64,000 nt of DNA from Paracoccus sp. M683 (GTDB lineage: Bacteria > Pseudomonadota > Alphaproteobacteria > Rhodobacterales > Rhodobacteraceae), in contig NZ_VKDF01000005.1 of assembly GCF_007096355.1 (NCBI RefSeq), forward strand, positions 186,001-250,000. Reading direction: 5' to 3'. The notes below the pieces were generated by a model, which saw only the letters and a list, made by a program, of their open reading frames with translations, was not told where the DNA came from and did no database searches. Both the position numbers and the translations under genes were made by a program. This document shows positions 28,051 through 35,772 of this stretch, piece by piece (position 1 is the stretch's first letter; each line of letters opens with the position of its first letter).

Positions 28051-28778
28051 CTCAGTCTTTCGATCAGGGCCATGGCGGCGGCCGGATTCCGGTGCTTGGT
28101 GCCAGAGATAACATAGAGATAGAGGTCGCGGCCATCGGCCATTCGGCGGGCCTCGGTCGCCCATCGGTCCAGATCGGCGGGGGCGTATCCGCCGACGATA
28201 TCCTGCGTGCCCATGATCCGGAGATAGGCGAAATCGGCGGTTTCAGCGTCGATATCGGGGAATTTGCTGTCGCCGCTGCGGATCAGCGCGATATTGCGGT
28301 CGCGGCAGAGGCTGGCGGCGGCGGGATCAGCGAAACTGTCGTGGCGGGCCTCGATCGCGTGGCGCAGGGGCTGGCCGTCCTGTTCGTCGGGCAGAAGGGC
28401 GAGGAAGGCGGCGAAATCGGTCGGGTCGAATTGCTTGGTTTCGGCGAATTGCCAGTTGATCGGCCCGAGCTTGGGGCCGAGGCGGGTGATGCCGGAATTG
28501 AGGAAACGGCTCACGCTGTCGCCGGCCTCGGCAAGGATGCGGCGGTTGGTGGCGAAGCGGCTGGCCTTGACGGCGAAGGCGAAATCCTCGGGGGTTTCGT
28601 CATGCCATTTCTGGAAGCTCTCGGGCTTCTGGCTGCCGTAATAGGTGGCGTTTATTTCGATGCTGGAGAGCGCGCGGGAGGCGTATTCGAGTTCGCGTTT
28701 CTGCGGCAGGCCCTCGGGGTAAAAGGCGCCGCCGCGCCATTCGGGGAAGTTCCAGCCGCCGATGCCGATGCGGATCAT
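28047..28778 (-). CDS. DUF72-domain protein
   Basis: This 243-residue protein starts MIRIGIGGWNFPEWRGGAFY and has the DUF72 (TIM-barrel-like) signature: FYPEGLPQKRELEYASRALS, SIEINATYYGSQKPESFQKW and a C-terminal LYLYVISGTKHRNPAAAMAL. The family is widespread with unknown activity; structures show an endonuclease IV or isomerase-like barrel. It is the first gene of a two-gene operon, since its stop overlaps the start of the ABM-GNAT fusion by 4 bases. Cytosolic location is expected. A catalytic role is inferred from the fold only. Confidence 0.88.
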   Translation of the reverse strand: MIRIGIGGWNFPEWRGGAFYPEGLPQKRELEYASRALSSIEINATYYGSQKPESFQKWHDETPEDFAFAVKASRFATNRRILAEAGDSVSRFLNSGITRLGPKLGPINWQFAETKQFDPTDFAAFLALLPDEQDGQPLRHAIEARHDSFADPAAASLCRDRNIALIRSGDSKFPDIDAETADFAYLRIMGTQDIVGGYAPADLDRWATEARRMADGRDLYLYVISGTKHRNPAAAMALIERLR

Positions 28779-29079
28779 GAGGGGTCCTCCTGTGGGTTTG
28801 GGGGAGGGTAGGCGGGTGGGGCTGGGGGTGCAATGGGGAGCGGTGCGTGCGCGTACGCACCTTATGCTGGCTGGGTCGGAGGCATGTCTTCTGCTTCCGA
28901 ATGACAGGTCAGATCAACTTTATTCAAGTGCCATTAATTGATTTTATAAATAAATAATGATATTAATATTCACATGGCGCTTTTGACGCGAATTTGTATT
29001 TCTTTTTCTTGATCCAGATTTTCGGGAAAGATGCACGATGCGTCTTGGCGCCGATTCCTTTGAATTTGGAGAATTAGAA
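28779..29079. other. AT-rich intergenic region before the orphan gene
   Basis: About 300 bases with no convincing gene. The line 28921-28980 has only 14 G or C in 60, in sharp contrast to the rest of the window. The region contains a candidate promoter (28938-28966) for the orphan gene and probably the divergent promoter of DUF72 near 28780-28870. An overlapping 95-codon minus-strand frame has no supporting ribosome site. Confidence 0.6.
28938..28966 (+). promoter_or_regulatory. Candidate promoter of the orphan gene
   Basis: TTGATT (28938-28943) and TATTAA (28961-28966) are separated by exactly 17 bases in an AT-rich stretch. Each matches the sigma-70 consensus in four of six positions. It would give a 5' leader of about 107 bases before the ATG at 29080. 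Confidence 0.42.
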
Positions 29080-30081
29080 ATGGTTGGAAACAAAGAGAAA
29101 CAGGGTGGCGACGGCCAGCAAGAGGGCGTCGCGGGTATTGATGCAGAATGTCGACCGGCTGATCTTGCCGTTGCGCCTTTGCGCGATCCACCGCCGGAAA
29201 TTCCCGCGTTTTGCTGCGCCGACCAATCCAACTATACATGGAGCCCGATTGATGCATCCTCTGCAGCGAGACTGGCAATGCTGGATGAGGAATCGCGCTG
29301 CGCATATGAAAAGCTGGGTTATCTTCCGGACCTGCGACGTTACTCTTTGGGTGAGTTTCGACTGGACGAAAACCGTGTCGTGTCGTTCGAGGCGATACCG
29401 GAACTGGGCGAAGTCGGTTATTCCGAAATCACCCAATTTCAATCCGGCACGCCCAATTCGCCCGAGGTAGCGGATGAGGCCACGCCCTCTCCGCTGGTTC
29501 GGTTTCTGCAACTGACCGACAAGTCGGTTCCGGTGCCGCTGATGTTGAGCGAATTCGATGATCGCAGTGACGATCCCGAGGTCGAGCGCCTGCTGGCCGG
29601 GCGGGAACTGGTCGACATGCTGGACGATTTCGGCCGGCAGCTGACGGAAACGCCGGCGCCGCCCCAAACAGCGGTTGAGCCGGGAAATGTGCATACCTGC
29701 TTTGTGGGCGGGCTGGTTCCCTTTGCAGATAGTTACTGCGAAAACAAGGAAATCGCGTATTGCGACAATGGTGCCTGGGCCGACTTGACGCGCAGCAGCG
29801 GGAACAAGAAGCGCTATGTCTCGCATTCACGAATTGCCTGCTGTGCGCCAACGGGAGCCTATGCCGAACATCAATTCCGATATTGGTCGTGGACCTATTG
29901 GAAGTGGAAATGGACCGCGATCAAATATCCGCTGCCACCCGCGGCATGGATGCAGACATTGGGCTATGGCGATGTGAAATACTGGAAGCATGTCGGCAGC
30001 AAAAAACGGCGGCGCAAGATCCGCGTCTGGACCGGCGGCGGAGCGGGCTATTTCCGGGCTTGGAGCGCGTTCTACAACTGA
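29080..30081 (+). CDS. Orphan protein rich in Cys and Trp, unknown function
   Basis: The ATG at 29080 follows a clear ribosome site (GGAG, 8 bases), giving 333 residues starting MVGNKEKQGGDGQQEG; an earlier ATG at 29038 lacks one. No family is recognised. It has no signal peptide or membrane span. Nine cysteines occur (24, 45, 46, 74, 207, 220, 228, 254, 255), two of them as CC pairs. The last 130 residues are very aromatic, with YWSWTYWKWKW at 268-278 and KKRRRKIRVW near 308-317. Composition is clearly lower in G+C than the neighbours (31 of 60 in 29221-29280), which suggests horizontal acquisition. Possible roles, such as an exported effector or defence protein, are guesses. Confidence 0.7.
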   Translation: MVGNKEKQGGDGQQEGVAGIDAECRPADLAVAPLRDPPPEIPAFCCADQSNYTWSPIDASSAARLAMLDEESRCAYEKLGYLPDLRRYSLGEFRLDENRVVSFEAIPELGEVGYSEITQFQSGTPNSPEVADEATPSPLVRFLQLTDKSVPVPLMLSEFDDRSDDPEVERLLAGRELVDMLDDFGRQLTETPAPPQTAVEPGNVHTCFVGGLVPFADSYCENKEIAYCDNGAWADLTRSSGNKKRYVSHSRIACCAPTGAYAEHQFRYWSWTYWKWKWTAIKYPLPPAAWMQTLGYGDVKYWKHVGSKKRRRKIRVWTGGGAGYFRAWSAFYN

Positions 30082-30184
30082 AGCAAGCGGCAGGGTCTGA
30101 TCACCATCGCGGGCCCGCTTTGCCAAAGTCACGGTGAGCGGTGCGGGATCTGGTCCGAAATACGATTACAGCGTCCAGAGGTTT

Positions 30185-30209
30185 CCTGCGATCACATTTG
30201 GATCGCGGG
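30185..30209. terminator. Hairpin between the orphan gene and guaA
   Basis: CCTGCGATC and GATCGCGGG form a 9-bp stem (one T-G pair) around a 7-base loop in the convergent gap. There is no T-run on either strand, so it is a possible weak bidirectional terminator. Confidence 0.4.
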
Positions 30210-30271
30210 ACAACCCCCACACTCTGGCCCCGTTATTCTGGCCCCGGCGCAAATAGGTCCGGCAGCCCCGT

Positions 30272-31828
30272 TTATTCCCACTCAATCGTCCCCGGCGGCT
30301 TCGATGTAATATCATACGTACACCGGTTGATCCCCTTCACCTCATTGATGATCCGCGTGGCGGTCTCACCCAGGAACTCATGCGTGAAGGGATAGTAATC
30401 TGCCGTCATGCCATCAACAGACGTCACCGCCCGCAAGGCGCAGGCGAAGTCATAGGTGCGGCCGTCGCCCATCACGCCGACCGTGCGGACCGGCAGGATC
30501 GCCACGAAGGCTTGCCATATCTCGTCGTAAAGCCCGTGCTTGCGGATCTGGTCGATGAATACAGCGTCGGCGCGGCGCAGGATTTCCAGCTTTTCGCGGG
30601 TGATCTCTCCGGGGCAGCGGATGGCGAGGCCAGGGCCGGGGAAGGGGTGGCGGCCGATGAATTTCGCGGGCAGGCCAAGCTCGCGGCCAAGGGCGCGGAC
30701 CTCGTCCTTGAACAGCTCGCGCAGCGGCTCGACCAGCTTCAGGCCCATCTTTTCGGGCAGGCCGCCCACGTTGTGGTGCGACTTGATCGTGACCGATGGT
30801 CCGCCCGAGAAGCTGACGCTTTCGATCACGTCGGGATAGAGCGTGCCTTGCGCCAGGAACTCGGCGCCCTCGATCTGATTGGCGTATTTCTGGAAGACGT
30901 CGATGAACAGCTTGCCGATGGTCTTGCGCTTGACCTCGGGGTCGCTGACGCCCTCAAGCGCGCCGATGAACAGGTCGGATTCGTCGGCATGGATCAGCGG
31001 GATGTTGTAATTGTCCCGAAACATGGTGACGACCTCTTCGGCCTCGTTCAGGCGCAGAAGGCCGTGATCGACGAAGACGCAGGTCAGGTTGTCGCCGATG
31101 GCCTCGTGGATCAGCACGGCCGCGACGGAACTGTCGACGCCGCCCGAAAGACCGCAGATCACCTTCTTGTCGCCGACCTGCTCGCGGATCTTGCGGATGG
31201 CTTCTTCGCGATAGCTGGCCATCGTCCAGTCGCCGGTGAAGCCGGCCTCGCGGACGAAGTTTTCATACAGTTTGGCGCCGCGCGGGGTGTGGTGCACCTC
31301 GGGGTGGAACTGCACGGCATAGAAGCGGCGCGCGGGATCGGCGGTGATCGCGAAGGGCGCGCCGGGCGAGGTGCCATAGACATGAAAGCCGGGGGCGATT
31401 TTTGACACATGGTCGCCGTGGCTCATCCAGACCTGCTCGCGGCCCTCGGCGAACCAGCCGTCCAGCAAGGACAGTTGCGCGTCCGAAGGCGTCACGAAGG
31501 CGCGGCCGAATTCGGCTGTGCCGTGGCCGGATTCGACCAGACCGCCCAGTTCCTGCATCATCACCTGCTGACCATAGCAGATGCCCAGGATCGGCACGCC
31601 CATGTCAAAGGCCAAGGCCGGGGGACGCGGCGATCCGGGGCGGGTCACGCTGTCGGGACCGCCCGAGAAGATGATGGCTTGCGGGTTGAAATCCTTCAGG
31701 AACGCATCGGTGACGTTCTGATAGGGGTGGATTTCGCAATAGACGTTCAACTCGCGCAGGCGGCGCGCGATCAGTTGCGTCACCTGAGAGCCGAAGTCGA
31801 TGATAAGAAGGCGCTGATGCTGGGTCAT
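30272..31828 (-). CDS. guaA: GMP synthase (glutamine-hydrolysing)
   Basis: GuaA aminates XMP to GMP using glutamine and ATP. The 518 residues match the family. The class I glutamine amidotransferase domain has catalytic Cys84 in GICYGQQVM and the [10 protein letters not shown] segment. The ATP pyrophosphatase domain has the PP-loop [14 protein letters not shown] (about 230). The C-terminal dimerisation domain ends [14 protein letters not shown], the usual terminus. The start [20 protein letters not shown] is typical. It lies on the minus strand, 50 bases past lnt, and guaB is not in the window. Confidence 0.97.
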   Translation of the reverse strand: MTQHQRLLIIDFGSQVTQLIARRLRELNVYCEIHPYQNVTDAFLKDFNPQAIIFSGGPDSVTRPGSPRPPALAFDMGVPILGICYGQQVMMQELGGLVESGHGTAEFGRAFVTPSDAQLSLLDGWFAEGREQVWMSHGDHVSKIAPGFHVYGTSPGAPFAITADPARRFYAVQFHPEVHHTPRGAKLYENFVREAGFTGDWTMASYREEAIRKIREQVGDKKVICGLSGGVDSSVAAVLIHEAIGDNLTCVFVDHGLLRLNEAEEVVTMFRDNYNIPLIHADESDLFIGALEGVSDPEVKRKTIGKLFIDVFQKYANQIEGAEFLAQGTLYPDVIESVSFSGGPSVTIKSHHNVGGLPEKMGLKLVEPLRELFKDEVRALGRELGLPAKFIGRHPFPGPGLAIRCPGEITREKLEILRRADAVFIDQIRKHGLYDEIWQAFVAILPVRTVGVMGDGRTYDFACALRAVTSVDGMTADYYPFTHEFLGETATRIINEVKGINRCTYDITSKPPGTIEWE

Positions 31829-31878
31829 GAATGCGCTTTAAGCGGGCGCCGGGCGCGGTGCAAGAGGCAGGGCGCGGG

Positions 31879-33417
31879 CTATTGCGCCGGGCGCCATCTA
31901 CCAAAGGCGGTGCCCGCCAGCAGCAGCACCATCAGCAGGACAACCGGCCAGTCACCCCACCGCATCCAGAATGTTTCAGGCATCGCGCCGGGCAGGGCGC
32001 TGTCGATGATGCCCATTTCACCCAGCCCCAGCGTCTGGCGCAGCTGGCCCCGCGCGTCGATGACCGCCGAGACGCCGGTATTGGCCACGCGGATCAGCGG
32101 CAGGCCAGATTGCAGGGCACGCAGTTGCGCCTGTGCCAGATGCTGATAGGGGCCCGAGACCTGGCCGAACCAGCTGTCATTGGTGATCTGCAAAAGCCAG
32201 CCGGGGCGGCTGTCCAGGCCGCGAAGGTGCTGGGGAAAGATCGCCTCGTAACAGATCAGCGGCTGGAAAGGGGCAATGCCGGGCAGGGTCAGCACCTGCG
32301 GACCGGGGCCGGGCGAATAGCCGTTACCCTGCTGCGCCGCAAAGGCCGAGATGCCGATCTGCGCCATCTGATTGCCCCAGGGGATATATTCGCCAAAGGG
32401 CACAAGGTGGAACTTGTCGTAAAGCGCCGTGACCTGACCGGCCTGGTCAAGCGCAACGAGGCTGTTGTAATAGCGTCCGCCCTCGGCCCGCTGGATGCCG
32501 AGGATCAGCGGGGCATCCGCGGCACGGGCCATGTCGGGCAGGACCGGGGCGGCATCGTTCAGCAGGAAATTCACCGCCGTTTCCGGCCAGATCACCAGAT
32601 CACGCGGGCCGGGTGTCGCGGACAGGTCCAGCAGGCGCTGGTAAAAGACGCGCGCCCATTCGGGATCCCATTTCAGCCGCTGTTCGGCATTTGGCTGCAC
32701 CAGACGCAGCGCGATGTCGCGATCAGCCGGAAGGGGCTGGGCCAGTCGCGCCAGCCCACCGGCCCATGCGGCGCCGATCAGCAAGGCTGCGATCAGGGCG
32801 CCGGGCGCGAAGCCCGCCGCCCGCGCCTCGGTTGGGCGCCACAGCCGCGCCGGCAGCGCCGCCGCCAGCAGGGTCAACGCCGACAGGCCCGGCGCGCCAA
32901 GCCAGGCCGCCAATTGCGCAACCGGGCTGTCGATCCAGACATGGCCGATCAGCGCCCAGGGAAAGCCGGTAAAGATCCAGCCCCGCAGCCAGTCCGACAG
33001 GACCAGCGCGGCGACGATGCCGATGCTGCGGCCATGCCAGCCGGTGCCGATGCGAAAGGCCAGCCAGACCGGCACGGCCCAGAACAAGGCCCCGCCAAGC
33101 GCCATCAGCAACAGTGCAAAGGGGGCCATCCAGCCATAAATCTCGGGCTGGACCAGAAACGGTTCGACGATCCAGCTTAATGACAGGCCGAACCAGCCCA
33201 GACCTGCGGCAAGGGTCAGTCGGAAGGCCCGCGCCGGATCAGAGGCCCGTGCAAGAAGCCAGATCAGCGCCGCCAGCGCCGGCACCGTCAGGCCCCATAG
33301 GCCAAGAGGCGCCAGCCCGGTTGCCGCCACGGCCCCAAGGACCAACGCGCCGGCCAGATGCGGCCACCGACGAGAAGGGGAAGGCTGCACCATCGGGGGG
33401 GACATGCTGTCGCGCAT
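31879..33417 (-). CDS. lnt: Apolipoprotein N-acyltransferase
   Basis: Lnt adds the third acyl chain to the N-terminal cysteine of lipoproteins at the periplasmic face of the inner membrane. The 512 residues contain an N-terminal set of membrane segments (about 20-220), a nitrilase-like periplasmic domain and a final membrane segment (about 487-506). The catalytic triad can be read as Glu279 in VIWPETA, Lys335 in YDKFHLVPFGEYIPWG and Cys389 in LICYEAIFP. Several small lipoproteins in this window would be its substrates. The start lies 9 bases past the helicase stop, so the two are probably cotranscribed. Confidence 0.95.
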   Translation of the reverse strand: MRDSMSPPMVQPSPSRRWPHLAGALVLGAVAATGLAPLGLWGLTVPALAALIWLLARASDPARAFRLTLAAGLGWFGLSLSWIVEPFLVQPEIYGWMAPFALLLMALGGALFWAVPVWLAFRIGTGWHGRSIGIVAALVLSDWLRGWIFTGFPWALIGHVWIDSPVAQLAAWLGAPGLSALTLLAAALPARLWRPTEARAAGFAPGALIAALLIGAAWAGGLARLAQPLPADRDIALRLVQPNAEQRLKWDPEWARVFYQRLLDLSATPGPRDLVIWPETAVNFLLNDAAPVLPDMARAADAPLILGIQRAEGGRYYNSLVALDQAGQVTALYDKFHLVPFGEYIPWGNQMAQIGISAFAAQQGNGYSPGPGPQVLTLPGIAPFQPLICYEAIFPQHLRGLDSRPGWLLQITNDSWFGQVSGPYQHLAQAQLRALQSGLPLIRVANTGVSAVIDARGQLRQTLGLGEMGIIDSALPGAMPETFWMRWGDWPVVLLMVLLLAGTAFGRWRPAQ

Positions 33418-33426
33418 GGGCGCGGA

Positions 33427-35508
33427 TCAGGCGCTTTCCGGCGCCGCTTCGTCAGCCTTCTTGCGGCGGGTGCGGCGCGGCTTGGGCTTGTCCTCGGCAG
33501 CGGCAGCGGCCTCTGTGGCGGGCTCGGCTGCCGGCTCTGCCTCGGCCTTCTTGCGGCGGGTGCGCTTGGGTTTCTCGGCAGGTTCGGCCGCCACTGCCGT
33601 CTCGGCAACCGGTTCCGACGCCGATTCGGTGGCGGGCTCGGCCTTTTTGCGGCTGCGCGTCCGTTTGGGTTTGGGCGCCTCGTCCGGTTCCGATTGCGGC
33701 AGGGCCGGCTCGGTCGTGGGGGCGGCGTCGTTCTGGGCAACGGCGTCGACGATGGGCGCATCATCGGTGGTCTCGGTGGGCTTCGGCGCTGCCTTCTTGC
33801 GGTTGCGGGTGCGCTTGGGCTTTTCGGCGGATTGGGTCCTGACCTCGGCCACGGCGACCTCGGTGGCATCGGCTTCGATGTCACGGTCGGCTTCGGCTTC
33901 GGTTTCGGTCTCGGGCCGCGCCGGAGGCTGCGGCAGGTCCTCGGGCCGGAAGCTTTGGGTCAGGAACTCGGGCATGTGGTTGCCCATGCCCAGCACCTGT
34001 TCGCCCCGGTCGCCATCACGGCGACGATCACGCCCGCCCCGGTCATTGCGGTCATTGCGGTCACCGCGATCATTCCGGTCGCGGCGGCCATCACTGCGCC
34101 GGTCATCATCGCGGCGATCCTCGCGCTGCGGCCTTTCCGCAACCGGGGCCGGCGCGCTGTTGCGCTGTTCCTGCACCTGATCGGCGGTTTCCTGGTCACG
34201 GCCGCCATCGCGCGGCTGATCGCGGCGGCGGTCACGCCCGCCCCGGTCACCTCGGTCGCCCCGTTCCCCGCGATCACCCCGGTCGCGGCGTCCATCGCGG
34301 CGATCACCACGGCCACCCCGGCCGTTTTCGCGCGGTTCGCGGGCCTCGCCGGGGGTAAAGCCGGCAGGAACCTCGCCACGGGGCAGGCTGCTTTTGATCA
34401 GGTGTTCGATGGCGGTCAGGTATTTCTCGTCCGAGGGGGTCCCCAGGCTGATTGCGGTGCCCTTGCGCCCGGCGCGGCCGGTCCTGCCGATGCGGTGGAC
34501 ATAATCCTCGGCATGGCTGGGCAGGTCAAAGTTGATCACATGGCTGACGGCCGGGATGTCCAGACCGCGCGCCGCCACGTCCGAGGCCACGAGAAAGCGC
34601 AGCTTGCCCTCGCGGAAATCGTCCAGCGTGCGCATCCGCTGGCTTTGATCAAGATCGCCATGGATGGGGGCGGCATCATAGCCGTGCTTTTTCAGCGATT
34701 TGGCGACGATATCCACATCCGTCTTGCGGTTGCAGAAGATGATCGCGTTTTTCAGGTCTTCGCCTTCGGCGTCGATTAGCGCGCGCAACAGATCACGCTT
34801 GTGCTTGGCCGTCTGGTCCCGGCGCGAAGGCGTGATCTCGATCAGCCGCTGCGTGATGTTCTCGCTGGTGGTGGCCTGACGGGCGACCTCGATGCGTTCG
34901 GGGCTGTGCAGGAAGGTGTTGGTGATACGCTCGATTTCAGGCGCCATGGTGGCGCTGAAGAACAGCGTCTGCCGGGTAAAGGGGGTCAGCTGGAAAATAC
35001 GCTCGATATCGGGGATGAAGCCCATGTCCAGCATCCGGTCGGCCTCGTCCACGACCATGATCTGCACGCCGGTCAGCAAAAGCTTGCCGCGTTCGAAATG
35101 GTCGAGCAGGCGGCCCGGCGTGGCGATCAGCACGTCGACGCCACGGTCGATCAGCTTGTCCTGTTCGGCAAAGGACACACCGCCGATCAGCAGCGCCTTG
35201 GTCAGCTTGGTATGCTTGGCATAGATGTCGAAATTCTCGGCCACCTGGGCGGCAAGTTCGCGCGTCGGGCACAACACCAGACTGCGCGGCATCCGGGCGC
35301 GGGCGCGGCCACGGCCCAGAAGGGTGATCATCGGCAGGGTGAAGCTGGCGGTCTTGCCGGTGCCGGTCTGGGCGATGCCCAGCACGTCGCGGCCTTCCAG
35401 CGCGGGCGGGATGGCGCCGGCCTGAATGGGCGTGGGGGTTTCGTAACCCGCCTCGACAATGGCTTTCAGGACCTTGGGGTCCAGCTTCAGATCAGAGAAT
35501 TTGGTCAT
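33427..35508 (-). CDS. DEAD-box RNA helicase with long repetitive basic tail
   Basis: This 693-residue protein has an RhlE-type helicase core: Q motif PTPIQAGAI, motif I AQTGTGKT at 46-53, DEAD at 154-157, SAT at 185-187 and motif VI HRIGRTGRAGR. It would remodel structured RNA in ribosome assembly or mRNA decay. After about residue 380 comes a very long low-complexity tail. First there is an Arg/Asp/Gly-rich segment (RGDRRDGRRDRGDRGERGDR), then four copies of a lysine-arginine repeat of the form KPKRTRxRKK separated by Ala/Glu/Pro linkers. Such tails usually bind RNA. The leader before the start contains two hairpins. lnt follows 9 bases downstream. Confidence 0.92.
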   Translation of the reverse strand: MTKFSDLKLDPKVLKAIVEAGYETPTPIQAGAIPPALEGRDVLGIAQTGTGKTASFTLPMITLLGRGRARARMPRSLVLCPTRELAAQVAENFDIYAKHTKLTKALLIGGVSFAEQDKLIDRGVDVLIATPGRLLDHFERGKLLLTGVQIMVVDEADRMLDMGFIPDIERIFQLTPFTRQTLFFSATMAPEIERITNTFLHSPERIEVARQATTSENITQRLIEITPSRRDQTAKHKRDLLRALIDAEGEDLKNAIIFCNRKTDVDIVAKSLKKHGYDAAPIHGDLDQSQRMRTLDDFREGKLRFLVASDVAARGLDIPAVSHVINFDLPSHAEDYVHRIGRTGRAGRKGTAISLGTPSDEKYLTAIEHLIKSSLPRGEVPAGFTPGEAREPRENGRGGRGDRRDGRRDRGDRGERGDRGDRGGRDRRRDQPRDGGRDQETADQVQEQRNSAPAPVAERPQREDRRDDDRRSDGRRDRNDRGDRNDRNDRGGRDRRRDGDRGEQVLGMGNHMPEFLTQSFRPEDLPQPPARPETETEAEADRDIEADATEVAVAEVRTQSAEKPKRTRNRKKAAPKPTETTDDAPIVDAVAQNDAAPTTEPALPQSEPDEAPKPKRTRSRKKAEPATESASEPVAETAVAAEPAEKPKRTRRKKAEAEPAAEPATEAAAAAEDKPKPRRTRRKKADEAAPESA

Positions 35509-35560
35509 TCGGGGCTTTCTTGATGTAAGGCGCCCTTAGGCGCGATGCGTTCCATGCCGT

Positions 35561-35636
35561 GATCCCGCCATGGGATCTTGTCGGCAAAACTGGGACGCAT
35601 GTCACACGCCCCGCCTGTTGCCCGCCGGATGCGGGC
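35561..35636 (-). promoter_or_regulatory. Structured leader region of the helicase gene
   Basis: Two perfect hairpins lie 53-128 bases upstream of the helicase start: GATCCC-GCCAT-GGGATC (35561-35577) and GCCCGC-CGGAT-GCGGGC (35620-35636). They could be in the 5' leader or near the promoter; cold-responsive helicase genes often have structured leaders. Confidence 0.35.
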
Positions 35637-35772
35637 AGCGCTGGCCTAGACCAAACTGAGCCATGCGTCAATATTGCATGGATTTCAGGGGGAAATTACG
35701 TCACAGCGGCGGAACCGCCCGATGCCGTGGCGGTTTGGTTGAAACCACAGGCACGGGCGGACAGGAAAGCAG

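Noticed and set aside
33358..34779. Plus-strand open frames (up to 473 codons) opposite the helicase
   Set aside because: These follow the low-complexity tail of the helicase on the other strand; the Gly/Val/Arg-rich products have no domain or start signal.
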